A stretch of DNA of 64,000 bases, from contig CP136065.1 in the NCBI GenBank assembly GCA_032622095.1, forward strand, positions 18,216,134 through 18,280,133, in the 5' to 3' direction. A model generated the notes under the pieces. It was not told the origin of the DNA. It did no database searches and saw only the letters and a list, made by a program, of their open reading frames with translations. The position numbers were made by a program, and so were the translations under genes. Below are positions 10,285 through 20,350 of the stretch, one piece after another (positions within the stretch are counted from its first letter, which is position 1; each line of letters begins with the position of its first letter). The stretch is from Siphonodentalium dalli (lineage: Eukaryota > Mollusca > Scaphopoda > Gadilida > Siphonodentaliidae).

Positions 10285-11057
10285 AACAGGACTCATGTAA
10301 CCGACTAACATCAATGACATTGGCTACTGCTGTTGCGAGGATGAATTCAAGAATTAGGTCGCGTGGTCTATCGGCTCGTGAAATGTGGACACAACGTGAC
10401 CAATACACAAATGAACAATTGCCGGTCAATGATAGAAATCTTATTCTTGAACAACATTCAGCACGTGTCGCTAATCATCCGTCTAGTGAGATTTCGAAAG
10501 CACCATCAGGACATCGTCATCCGGAAGCTCAAATAACTGTTGGAGACCTTGTGTATCTATATGCGGATCGTGACAAACATCACCATCGAGAAAGATATTT
10601 GGTCGCATCTGTTGATGGAGAATGGTGTAACCTACGGAAATTCAGTGGTTCTCAGTTACGAGCAACGTCGTACCGTGTAAAGAGATCAGAATGCTATTGC
10701 CTTGTACCAGATAGCATATTTTCCGGACACCCAGTGATACCATTCGATACTAGTCAATCCGATGATGATACTCTACAGGACAATAACTTTGGTTCACAGA
10801 AGGATGTCATCCCGTCTGCGACAAAAGAGTTCCCACCTATCCCACTGGACATTATAGGGAACGCTGACAGTCATGAGGATCAACCATCGACTTCACAGGA
10901 CAATGACTCGGTCTCTGTTGTACCCGAACCACCCCGTTGTGATGATGACTCGACTGATACTTCGACAGCTATAGATAGTTCGCAGTTAGACATTCCTCGA
11001 AGGTCAACCAGAAATCGTCGAACACCGAAGTTCCTAAGTGACTATGTACCGGAATAG
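10230..11057 (+). CDS. Retrotransposon integrase C-terminal segment (frame-shifted)
   Basis: The integrase continues in a third frame from about 10230; the formal ATG is at 10266. The expected catalytic Glu codon is at 10248-10250, 107 nt after the second Asp codon at 10141. The D-x35-E spacing needs 108, so one base appears to be missing. Downstream are IRSRGLSAREMW, a GDLVYLYADRD block resembling the small beta-barrel C-terminal domain of integrases, and a basic tail RRSTRNRRTPK before the stop. An acidic, Ser/Asp-rich linker lies at about 10750-10970. The 3' purine tract follows the stop. Confidence 0.75.
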   Translation, partial: NKNPVAERSIQELEIEIVKQDSCNRLTSMTLATAVARMNSRIRSRGLSAREMWTQRDQYTNEQLPVNDRNLILEQHSARVANHPSSEISKAPSGHRHPEAQITVGDLVYLYADRDKHHHRERYLVASVDGEWCNLRKFSGSQLRATSYRVKRSECYCLVPDSIFSGHPVIPFDTSQSDDDTLQDNNFGSQKDVIPSATKEFPPIPLDIIGNADSHEDQPSTSQDNDSVSVVPEPPRCDDDSTDTSTAIDSSQLDIPRRSTRNRRTPKFLSDYVPE

Positions 11058-11073
11058 TAACTCTTTAACTCGA

Positions 11074-11090
11074 AAGAAGAAGAAAAAAAG
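11074..11090 (+). promoter_or_regulatory. Polypurine tract
   Basis: AAGAAGAAGAAAAAAAG lies just upstream of the 3' LTR and should prime plus-strand synthesis. Six bases (TGGTTA) separate it from the CGCC shared by the two LTRs. Confidence 0.65.
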
Positions 11091-11096
11091 TGGTTA

Positions 11097-11304
11097 CGCC
11101 ATTGGGTTACACGGTTTAATGAGACTGTTTGGCATCGCCATTGTGTTACACGATTTAATGAGACTGTTCGGAGCGACATTCGAGTCTGGGTTGTTAAACG
11201 AATCTCTTCGGACATTTTGGGGTTTTGTAAGACTCGACAAATTAAACGGTTTAACCTGATCAATTTAATACAGTGTTCAGAATTACATCTACATAATTGT
11301 GGCG
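11097..11304 (+). repeat. 3' LTR
   Basis: It aligns without gaps to 5746-5953 with four substitutions (two in the GTT-GG motifs, one in CTGG(T/G)T, one in TTAA(C/T)AC). The same CGCCA...TGGCG ends are kept. Confidence 0.85.
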
Positions 11305-11430
11305 CATCTCCACTGTCATTCAAACTACCCAACATTTTAAAAGAAACTGCACGAAAAGCAGTTATTATCGGCATACATGATGTTTTTGTGATCATATCTC
11401 CGTATATGTTTCATGGGGGTTACAGCACCC

Positions 11431-11602
11431 GAACAACTTTCTCTTATAATCGCATCTATAGTGAACAACTTTCTCTTATAATCGCATCTATAGTGAACAA
11501 CTTTCTCTTATAATCGCATCTATAGTGAACAACTTTCTCTTATAATCGCATCTATAGTGAACAACTTTCTCTTAAAATCGCATCTATAGTGAACAACTTT
11601 CC
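11431..11602 (+). repeat. 32-bp tandem repeat, five copies plus a part
   Basis: The unit starts GAACAACTTTCTCTTATAAT and ends CGCATCTATAGT. Units begin at 11431, 11463, 11495, 11527, 11559 and (partial) 11591. The first four are essentially identical; the fifth has TTAAAATCG. Confidence 0.9.
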
Positions 11603-11876
11603 GGTTGAACTCGATTACGCGACTCCTGGCTGTGCAGTGACGTATATGCGCGCTTTCAATAGCAGGGTATACACTCTTATAAAAAATGTGTCCAGACAAT
11701 GCTATGGCAAATAGAAAACTAAAGTTAACAGCTCTCGACCAATAAGAATGCGTGTTTTAGAGACAATATTCGAATTGAATGACAACCAAAAATTTCCACG
11801 AAACTACTGTCAATTAATTGATATTATTTTATACGTTGATAATGATAGTGCACGTGTTACTACACATTATATAGGC

Positions 11877-12404
11877 TTAAAGGTACGGGTGGCGTTCGTT
11901 GCAGAAATATTCATATTTGTTCAAATCGCCATCAACAGAAGGAATCTTAAAATATATATAGTTTTGTTCATATGCCATACATAATCAGCGCGTAAATAGT
12001 ATATTGTCGTCAAGACGTACGATGGTGTACGTAAACAAGAACCTGCTCGTGTTACAGACGTTGTGCTTCTGTTTACATAACACAGCGCAATTATAGTGGT
12101 TAATCACACAAAAATGATATAAACTCTCTTTATTATTTCCATATCAGGAAAACAGTAACAAATAACGCTCTTTATGTTTACCATATCCGGATCTAAACAA
12201 AAGCCAGGAAACGTAACGTCTTTTGCTTTTGTTTACATAACAAAGGAAAAACAATTGACAATAACATACTGTTTATGCCATATTTATGATTGGTATAATA
12301 ACAAGGTCTGTCTATATTTTACTATTCTTTCTGTTTGTGGCGGTTTTTGACGGAGGTGAATATTTTAACAGCATACCCACCGACAACGCCGCCCGTATCC
12401 TTAA
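11877..12404. mobile_element. TTAA-bounded MITE (family R), copy 1
   Basis: It begins TTAAAGGTACGGGTGGCG and ends CGCCGCCCGTATCCTTAA. A near-identical copy of 520 bp is at 27565-28084, so the sequence is a discrete mobile unit. It contains several TTTACATAACA and TTTACCATAT motifs and no transposase. TTAA at both outer edges suggests a TTAA target. Confidence 0.75.
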
Positions 12405-13584
12405 ACATGATACATGTACACTACTAGTATAACACTGTTTTATGTTATCCATTATGTTATTCCTGTTGTGTTGACAACCAACAATATTTCCCCAAAATAT
12501 GTCAAGTTATAAATATCCTCAAACCAGTGCATATATACGTGTGTGCTAGATGTCGGCGTGAGATGTGTTCTGGAAGAGCGGGCGATTTCGACCAAATAAA
12601 TGAGGCGGCAGGGTGGAATACCAGCAATTATTACAAAACACTTCATATCGCAACATATGTATAGTTCAGTTGAGCGTAGCTATATCGGGCCAGCGGCCCG
12701 TCTATACATTATAGGAGGCTATAAGAATTATATTGACACTTTCTTGTTTATGGCCGATTTCGATAAAATAAACGGTGTGAAGGTAATAAATTGCGCAACG
12801 AAAACCGCATAATTATATGTCAACCAAACCCGAGATCAGAAAAGACCATTTAGTATCATATCACAAATGTTTCAGTTGATTGTATCATGACAAACCTACG
12901 AGTATATTATTGGTACATCGGTCAAAAGTAAAAACATATCACGCTGAAAATGGCCTTAGTTACCCTTGGACTACACAAAAAACCAAAAAGAATGGGGAAA
13001 AAAATTGGAATTTATTTTTGCAATTTTTTTCCATTTTTAGGTGCCACGCCCACTAAAATGAAAACAGAAATAATGAGTTTCAAAGTAAATAAAACCAATA
13101 ACTTATACCTATTATGTTCTTAAGTGGCCACTGAAGACATAGCAAAACTCAAATTTCTTGTATCGGTAAAAAAAATGGCAAAAAGTGGATTTTAAAAAAA
13201 TGGTCCGGCCGCGGGGGACCCACCCCTCTATATAGGCCCTATATGTTGCAAATTTTTTCCGACCCCCCCCCCCCCCCTGCATCGGGCCGATTTCGTTCTG
13301 AAAAACAAATAGGGCGTGAGCGGTATACAGATATGGCTGCCTAAAAAAGTCAAAACTCATATCGTGTTTGTTTGGGCGACGCTCGTGTCATGCACAAATA
13401 GTGGCACCTGTTGGATCTCTTAATTAAAAGTGGCACCTATATGCATGTTGTTTGTTCGAAATAAGTCCGGCCGTGTAGTTTTTGGCCAACAAATAATCCT
13501 TTACTATGTTTATCTGAGCATTTTATGAGATAAATAACCCTTTCGTGACGAAAGATGCGCTGGTGCATCATTAAAGGCCCTGTG
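12405..13584. other. Non-coding stretch
   Basis: No gene is recognised. A C-run lies at about 13264-13277. AT-rich tracts with poly-A and poly-T occur around 12970-13040. ORFs here have no recognisable domains. Confidence 0.4.
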
Positions 13585-13773
13585 CAAGTGAATTTTCTTA
13601 TATATGCGAGTCTCCCATATATATAGGGAGCCTCGCAATAGGCTCGCATATATAAGAGAATGCATGCGCTGGCTTACAAGATTAAGGTACACATTGTTAG
13701 GCAAATTAATGCATTCTCTTATATATGCGAGGCGCCCTAAGTGCTACTCACATATATAAGAGAATGCATTGGC
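13585..13773. repeat. Diverged twin-hairpin pair
   Basis: Two hairpins with TTCTCTTATATATGCGAG / CTCGCATATATAAGAGAA arms lie at about 13585-13672 and 13702-13773. They match the twin-hairpin family at 26-58 kb, but the loops differ (GTCTCCC, GCGCCC) and only AGGCCCTGTGCAAGTG resembles the usual lead-in. Just upstream, AACCCTTTCGTGACGAAAGA resembles text at 36150 and 63715. Confidence 0.6.
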
Positions 13774-14679
13774 ACAGAGTTTTCGCCAAAATGCAAGAAG
13801 CTCCAGTCAAGAAATGGTTTAATGCTGATTCTCTGTTACCTTTTTAATTGTGTGTGTCTCAGAGTTTCTGTATGCGTATATCGTGTACTTAACGAAGGAC
13901 GTGGCCTGCGGATTTCAGTTGGTTGTGTCCACCTTAGAATGTCAAATTATTTCCAATACCCTACCCTTGAACCAGACCCCAATTCCTAATTTCGGACGAT
14001 ATTTGGTCTAAAACAACGAATTTCAGACTATATATTTGTTGGTAAATAAAACTGCCAGAACAATTTCAACTTATTTCTTGTCTGAAATTTCCAACTATTG
14101 AATATGTTTAGCAAAGTTGGGGAGGGGTGTGAGAAACCCCCACCCTGTCGCCACGTTAATTCCCATGTGTCTCAAGAATTTCCATAAGCGTATAATAGCG
14201 TGCATAAATAACCCTTGGTTCGGGCCTGAGCTAGTTAAAAGTCAATTCGAATTTAAGCGTGGCCACAATGCTACTCTAAAATTTTGTCAGACAAAGACTA
14301 TAGACACGATCATTTTACGATGTGGGTGTTCGACAAAATGGAATACCGAGAACGAAAAAGCTCAATTCTTTGCGATCGCGATGACAATATCTATCCAATT
14401 GACTTGGTAATTCCAGTATATCCGGAATTATCGATGTGTCAAGAGGATAGAATCTATATCGCGGTCTCTAATTTGGTACATTCCAGAATTTAAATTGAAA
14501 TGCGTCTCCAAATTAAATGACCTTGTCTCAGATATTTCGTGTCGAATCAAATGCTTACCAGAATTGATTGTTAAATCAGGAGCATTATACTGTCGACCGA
14601 AGACTTAATTGAATCACAACTTCCATTAAAAATACTGTTATCACGCACACTAACTAGTAATTCTAAGTTTAACATTAAA
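13774..14679. other. Non-coding stretch
   Basis: No gene or repeat boundary was recognised. Short ORFs around 14117-14493 have no identifiable domain. Confidence 0.35.
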
Positions 14680-14775
14680 ACAAGAAAACCATAGTCAGAA
14701 ATGGTAACGCGCTCAAGATCATATACTATATAACCATGATTGTAATTATAGAATCTTTTTCATTTCTGTTATTTG
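14680..14775 (+). repeat. Dispersed repeat S, copy 2
   Basis: ACAAGAAAACCATAGTCAG then AAATGGTAACGC and CTCAAGATCATATA match copies at 2183 and 58761. A diverged tail may run to about 15020. Confidence 0.5.
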
Positions 14776-14870
14776 TAATTGGCATAGCTTATCACAAACC
14801 AAAAATCAACATTATTCACATAATGTAAACGACAATAAACGAAATTGAAATTCTCAACTACACCTTTTAC

Positions 14871-14918
14871 CGGCCTCGGGGTCGCACTACAGCTCGGCCT
14901 CGGGGTCGCACTACAACT
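14871..14918 (+). repeat. 24-bp tandem duplication
   Basis: CGGCCTCGGGGTCGCACTAC plus AGCT is repeated at once with one change (AACT). It is much more GC-rich than its surroundings. Confidence 0.7.
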
Positions 14919-15035
14919 TTTAATGTGTCCCAATAATTAACATTCTATAAATAAAACTCCCAGCGCTATGGCAGCGCCCAGGCGAAACAAGAATTTGTAC
15001 ATTAGTATTCACGCGGCGCGCGTAATAAAAGGTCA

Positions 15036-15310
15036 GACCCCATGTCCCCCTGATGAGGTGGCAGTCGAAAAAGGGGCATAACTACGTCAAAATCGTGACC
15101 AAATTCGAACTTGGCTTGTATCTTATCAAATGTGAATACGTACCAAATATAAAGAAATTATGTTGAATATTACTCAGATTACCAGCCGGACAACCGGAAA
15201 ATTACAGCGATTTCCTAGTCGAAAACGGGTCATAACTCCGTCAAAATTAATCGGACCGTGACTAAATTCGAACTTGGGCTGCGTCTTCTCATATACTCGA
15301 CTTTGACATA
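15036..15310. repeat. Tandem pair of a dispersed repeat
   Basis: The block CGAAAA-GGG-CATAACT(A/C)CGTCA with GTGAC(C/T)AAATTCGAACTTGG occurs at about 15067 and again at about 15220. Repeats with the phrase GGGCATAACT are widespread in marine invertebrate genomes. Confidence 0.45.
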
Positions 15311-15560
15311 TTAAAGGTACTCAATCCGATCATACGCTCCTAAATTACCATTTCTTTGGCTTCGGGGGGGGGGGGTAAACAACTATTTGATTCGAGTCGA
15401 GGAACCCACCCATCAAAGCTCAGAGCGATCAGATATCGATTTTTGAAGTTTATTATTTCTCGAGATGTGTAATAATGTGTTGCCCAGAAACACGTGGTCA
15501 AACGGAGGATATCGGACACAATTGCGGAATAAGATGGATAACTCTAAAATCAAGTTATAA
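15311..15560 (+). mobile_element. Partial family Q copy
   Basis: TTAAAGGTACTCAATCCGAT, TACGCTCCTAAATTACCATT, TCGAGTCGAGGAACCCACCC and AGAGCGATCAGATATCGATT match the left arm of the Q foldbacks. The right arm is not present. A G-run lies at about 15365-15374. Confidence 0.55.
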
Positions 15561-16194
15561 TCGTAGGACGCACATCTGTAATCTGAAATCGACTCCACCC
15601 ACCCCACATGCGCAATTTAACTTATATATCGAGATGTTCAACCCACTTTGGTTTTAAAAAAAAACTCCCGAAAGAGATCCGTTAATTAGTTGAATATAAC
15701 GTGACTGCCAATTATGGGGTGACGGTCGAGTATGTTTTATGGGGGTTTTGGATCCAGTTATAAATAGAATCTCGTTCCCAGTTTATAGCGAAATTTATGA
15801 AACTCGTCCAGTAAATTAGGTCTGGACTCGTTTTGTAAAATTCGCTATAATTTATAAACTGTGTACTCGTCCGAGTACATATCCGATGCCAAATTTATGT
15901 TGTCGGTAAAACTGCGTTTTCCATCTTAAATCCCACCGATAAATGTCCCAAAAGCAGACCAGACAGCCTGTTTATCCCCTAATTCTTTTAACACTCATCG
16001 CAATTACATTTAGGCCCAGAAGTTTTCTCACTTTCGTTGCCTTCGCGTGGTCGGAATGAGCTGATAAATATGTGGTACATCTATGCTTCATATTCTTTGA
16101 AAGGACTAAGCGTTTGATATAAAACAAATATATATATCACCCGCTTCAGACAATTTATAAGTTCAACCATTTGTTATCCATAATAACATTATAT

Positions 16195-17710
16195 CATAAT
16201 ATATGGTGTTGTTTGCAGCAAGTGATATTTAGAGGTTATTACTTGGTGATATCGGCCGAGATATCAGCCTGAGGTAACTTCATATCAGCCTGAGACCGAA
16301 GATCGAAGCCTGGTGTGAAGCTACAGAGGGCTGATATGTCTCGGCCGATATCCAACTAACCAAGTAATAATTAATCAGATCAACAGTATAATGATAATAA
16401 CATCACTGTCCATTCCAATTTCAGTTAATCTGCGTAGACATAACATTGAATGGACAACAACAGATATAATATAAACGAAATAACTAAATTTACATCTTAA
16501 ATACGACGTTGAAGATTTGTAAATTTGTGTATGACCACGCACGTTATATGTCCGAGTACAGAGGCGGAATGGCCGATCGGGAGACCGGAAAAATTCCCGA
16601 TGGGGGGGGGGGGGGGGGGCTATATGTGGTTGGGCCGCAAATGAAACCGACGTTGGCCGCCACATGTGTTGTTTAACCAGCCTAATTGGCTAATCGTAAT
16701 TTTGTCATTAAACGAACTTGTCAGCATCATATAACACCACGTAAAGACCCCGTTAATCTCGAGATTTTAACGGTAACTCCCAGCTGTAAATCCCCAAAAA
16801 AATCTCACGCACCCCCCCCCCCCCCCGGACCCTCCCCCAATTGAAATTTCCAACACAATAGGAACGCTTCAGTTGAGGCCAGTCTAGATGCTAGGATTAG
16901 AGATTTTCTTGTATAGTTTTCAAAATTTTCTCACCCGGGCCGAACAACCATGGACAGCCCGGTGTGTCCTGGCCTCTTGTCCGTAGCCGTGTGCATTTGT
17001 CTGGAGTTAGACCGCTAGATGTTAGAATTTATGCAATTTTTCAGGTAAAAATATCTGAATGGTCTCATACCGGGAATATATATAGAACCATGGTTTGTGA
17101 ATGTATAGGATATTAGGCCAGATCACTGAGGTGCAAGGGGTGTGCAAATGGAATTATGCAAAAACATGTATTTGGTTTGATTCTGATTCAAGGGAGGGGG
17201 GGGGGGTGCAGTTGGAATTAAATTTCCCAAGGTGGACAACCCTTGGACATATTCTGATTCAAGGGGGGTGCAGATGGGCCGGTATTATATTCATTTCCCG
17301 GGCCGGTTTTTTGGCCCAGTCCGCCTCTGTCCGAGTAGATATTCACGATTTCCATTTAAATTACAGAGTAAATACCAGTTCGAAATGACATGAAGCACAA
17401 CACGAAACGCCATTACTTCAAGTCCATAATTAAATTGTCGTTATGTCGGCCTATAGCACTGTGACTGCATCCCCGAATGGCTACGTTGGATGTAAACACT
17501 ACGATTCGCTCGGCGACGTCTCAATTTATATCAGCCGAATTTAGTGGGTTATCACCCGAGTTCAGTGTGTTATCAGCCGAGTTTAGAGTGATATCAGACA
17601 AGGTAAATAATAGGTTACTCAAGGCAAAAGTGTGATATCTAATTAATAATCACGAATATCACTTGTTGCAGACAATCCCATATATAACACGAGTGTGTTT
17701 TATTTCAATC
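16195..17710. other. Possible inverted-repeat element with ATATCAGCC motifs
   Basis: The left text GTTTGCAGCAAGTGATATT near 16212 is mirrored by AATATCACTTGTTGCAGAC near 17656. Copies of GATATCAGCC and related GATATCGGCCGAG occur inside both ends (16245-16350 and 17525-17600). The interior contains poly-G (about 16603-16619), poly-C (about 16810-16826) and dispersed repeat N. Whether this is one element of about 1.5 kb or several nested ones is unclear. Confidence 0.4.
16835..17290 (+). repeat. Dispersed repeat N, copy 1
   Basis: It shares ordered phrases with 31480-32135 and, in reverse complement, 49070-49570: AATTTCCAAC, CTAGATG-TAGGATT, ACCATGG, GAGGTGCAA-GGGTG, CAAATGGAATTATG, TTCTGATTCAAGGG, GTGCAGTTGGAATT, TTTCCCAAGGTGGACA. 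No protein is evident. Confidence 0.5.
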
Positions 17711-17877
17711 GGTATATATATGTACATGTAAGCAGATTCGTGCAGATATCCCATTATAAAATAGTGACGGTCGTATAACAGTGAAGGTTGGCAGTTTTGC
17801 ATGAAATTAATTAACAGTGAATCTGACAAATAATATAATGAAATATACCAATGGATGGATTTATTTTAGAAAGATAT

Positions 17878-18336
17878 TTAAAGATACACACTCCGATTAG
17901 ACGCTCCTAAATTACTATTTCTTTGGCTTTGGGGTAAAAAATATTTGATTCGAGTCGAGGAACCCACCCATCAAATATTAGAGTGATCAGATATCGATTT
18001 TTCAAGTTTGTTAATTTTTGGAGATGTGGACCAGAACCACGTGCTCAAACGAACAAATTGCGGTTATAAGATGGATAACTCGAAAATCAAGTGGTTACTA
18101 TTATCAATAATAGCCACTTGACTTTACAGTTAACCATCTTACACCCGCAATTTGTCTGTTTGAGCATGTGCATGGTTCTGGTCCACATCTCCAAAAAATT
18201 AACAAACTTCAAAAATCGATATCTGATCACTCTGAGCTTTGATGGGTTGGTTCCTCGACTCGAATCAAATAATGTTTACCCCCGAAGCCAAAGAAGTAGT
18301 AATTTAGAAGCGTCTGATCGGATTGAGTACCTTTAA
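17878..18336. mobile_element. TTAA-bounded foldback MITE (family Q), near-perfect palindrome
   Basis: The two arms of about 220 bp are reverse complements over almost their whole length. They meet at GTGGTTACTATTATCAATAA / TAGCCAC (about 18091-18117). The right end is GGATTGAGTACCTTTAA; the left end TTAAAGATACACACTCCGAT is slightly diverged. The palindrome could fold into a very long hairpin. Confidence 0.7.
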
Positions 18337-18387
18337 TACAAAATTATAAATAAATATCATATTTCATAATTAGAGGATCTTTAATGA

Positions 18388-18513
18388 GTCGCAATTCTAT
18401 ACAAAATGTATTAACTGAGTGCACTAAATTTGATTCGAGTCGAGCTTTCTACCGTGGGAGGCTCGAATAGAATTTAGTGGACGAGGTTAATAAATTTTAT
18501 CTAGAATTGCGAC
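18388..18513. repeat. Small foldback
   Basis: GTCGCAATTCTATACAAAAT pairs with ATTTTATCTAGAATTGCGAC; CACTAAATTTGATTCGAGTC pairs imperfectly with GGCTCGAATAGAATTTAGTG. Confidence 0.55.
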
Positions 18514-19322
18514 GAATTTGGGATCTATTTTTTATCACATAATCACATTTTATCAAGGAAAAACGATCTCAAAACGATTGTGGTTAAAAAAAAATTAATA
18601 TTGATTTCCTTATCCAACCAACGAGGAAGTAAAGACATCTTCAAGAAAAGATATAGTTCCATTTTAAATGTGTCTCTTCATGTTGACAAAATTGTTCAAC
18701 CACCCTTATCACCCATGTTTATCTCACAGTCAGCACTAAGTTACCCAACACAAATCGAATATCATAATTATATTCCAGTTAACATTATCCTAAAGTTCCG
18801 GCATTGACATCAGGATCATTATGCTAATTAAGCTCTTGCGTCACTGCGCGTGCCGATAACACACAGGTGTCTTACTAAAAATGTCACCACCACAGATACA
18901 GATCCCCGACAATGGAGAAAACCAATTTACCAGCAAACATTTATATTTTTAAAATTGAATTTTAATGTTCATAATAATCGCAAAAAGTAATCGAAAACTA
19001 TACACACTTAGGTATATCGTCATTATCGATTGCGGCACGTTTATATTATATATAATATATGTCATATAATTACGTTCAATGTTTATGCCATAAGTTGGAG
19101 TTAAAAACAGCTCGTCCCGAATGCCAATGTCATATCTTTAGCGATTTGACGTACTCCGACGAACCAACCAAGATGGTAACTTCTAAGAACCCAAATGTGA
19201 AATCGCATAGCTCCACCGAACAACCAAGTAACATCAGCCGACATATCATAAAGTCAACGACAGCAAAGCAGCAGAACGACCAACGACGTAACATACGCAC
19301 GGTTTTGTCACAACCATGGCTA
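18514..19322. other. Flanking region of the CXorf65-like gene, no gene seen
   Basis: This lies downstream of the minus-strand gene. No canonical polyadenylation signal was found by eye in the nearest 300 bp on the minus strand. Confidence 0.35.
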
Positions 19323-19895
19323 TCAGGATTTTCGTTTTCCTTTGCCCGCCATCTTGCTGCTGCTCTTCTTTCTGGATGGTTTATCTGGCGATAAACTCAA
19401 TTTACTTACATTTGTGTTCGACAATACGCTTCCCTTTCTGTGCACAGACAACGAATCTTTCATCCGCTTGGCTTTCATCCCCGAGTGGCTTGAATTTCTT
19501 CCATGGTCAGCCGGAGAATTGCCGTACCTTTTCGGATCGCCAGTTTGTTGCTTTAATCGTTTCTTCATACCCGGATACCGTTTGTCCCATTCGGAAAGGA
19601 GAGGTGTTATCTTCTTAATAAATCCATTTTCCGGATTCACCAGTACTATGGCTGGGATATATGTTACCCTAGGAGTGAAGAAATCCAACATATTCTCCAT
19701 ATTATCTTTCACACCATGCACATTTGCAACATTCCCATATTCGTCGACAAAGTCAAGCTTGGAACCATCCGAAAACATGTCTCCGTCAAGGTCAACGTGA
19801 ATCCCTTTTGCGACATAAACCATGAAGTTTTTAAAACCACACCAAGGATTAACTATGAAATCACTGTGTTGTCCAAACAACACGTTGATGAACAT
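19323..19895 (-). CDS. CXorf65-like protein (single ORF)
   Basis: This 190-residue ORF looks like a host gene. It opens MFINVLFGQHSDFIVNPWC, and residues about 46-56 read LDFVDEYGNV, followed by DFFTPRVTY and ITPLL. As I recall the human family, CXorf65 opens with Phe-Ile/Gly/Phe-x-Val-Asn positions of the same pattern, has an IDLCDETG segment and a LTARNTYY-like segment, and is about 183 residues long. The C-terminal 90 residues here are rich in Lys, Ser and Arg with no membrane segment, so a soluble basic protein is likely. Function of the family is unknown to me. I chose Met at 19895 over the upstream ATG at 19958 because family homology starts there; A at -3 fits. Vertebrate genes have several exons, whereas the whole length is open here in one exon. 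It may be a retrocopy or an intron-poor orthologue. Confidence 0.65.
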   Translation of the reverse strand: MFINVLFGQHSDFIVNPWCGFKNFMVYVAKGIHVDLDGDMFSDGSKLDFVDEYGNVANVHGVKDNMENMLDFFTPRVTYIPAIVLVNPENGFIKKITPLLSEWDKRYPGMKKRLKQQTGDPKRYGNSPADHGRNSSHSGMKAKRMKDSLSVHRKGSVLSNTNVSKLSLSPDKPSRKKSSSKMAGKGKRKS

Positions 19896-20350
19896 AATCA
19901 ATAAGTGACCAACAGATGAATCCCAAGAAATTATCTTATAAATGCCGAAACACAACAACTCAGCTTTCGACTTTCGTTACGAACCGTGACGTCAGGTTTA
20001 CGTCAGAATATCGACGTATTCGGGACACGTTCCCCCTCGCAAACTTGCTCCTGAATTTATAATATAACTTTAATTCGAGATTGATAATCGACATGTGCTC
20101 GGGGGAGAATGGCTCAGTTGGTATAAGATGCATACATTGGCGCATTATATATAAGCAGTCATACGATGGCGAAGCTGCTTAAATTCACGATACGTGCGGA
20201 TTTGTGATCCATATCCATGGAAGGTAACCAGATACGGGTATGGACACATTTGTAAATTTTCTTCCGATATCGGTGGTTTCTATGTTCAGTGATTTCGCAG
20301 TGAAACTAACACTCCGCCCCGGTATTTCCTCCATCCGTAAAGCTGATAAT

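Larger units (their letters stand above)
5746..11304 (+). mobile_element. Ty3-like LTR retrotransposon, complete structure, broken pol
   Basis: It has 208-bp LTRs (5746-5953 and 11097-11304) with four differences by eye (about 98% identity), a primer-binding site directly after the 5' LTR and a purine tract before the 3' LTR. Coding order is gag with zinc knuckle, aspartic protease, RT, RNase H, integrase, C-terminal tail. That order fits Ty3/gypsy-type elements; BEL/Pao shares it but the RT motifs fit Ty3 better. CAT flanks both outer edges (5743-5745 and 11305-11307), a possible short target duplication. Two frame breaks in pol make this copy probably non-autonomous. Confidence 0.85.

Noticed and set aside
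11038-11513. ORFs over the 3' LTR on both strands
   Set aside because: They duplicate ORFs seen over the 5' LTR and reflect the LTR sequence, not genes.
19342-19800. 152-codon plus-strand ORF opposite the CXorf65-like gene
   Set aside because: It is antisense to the recognisable gene and shows no domain.
20096-20165. Possible tRNA-like start (AATGGCTCAGTTGGTATAAG)
   Set aside because: It resembles a tRNA A box, but I could not find a matching B box or a cloverleaf within the right distance. It may be part of a SINE.
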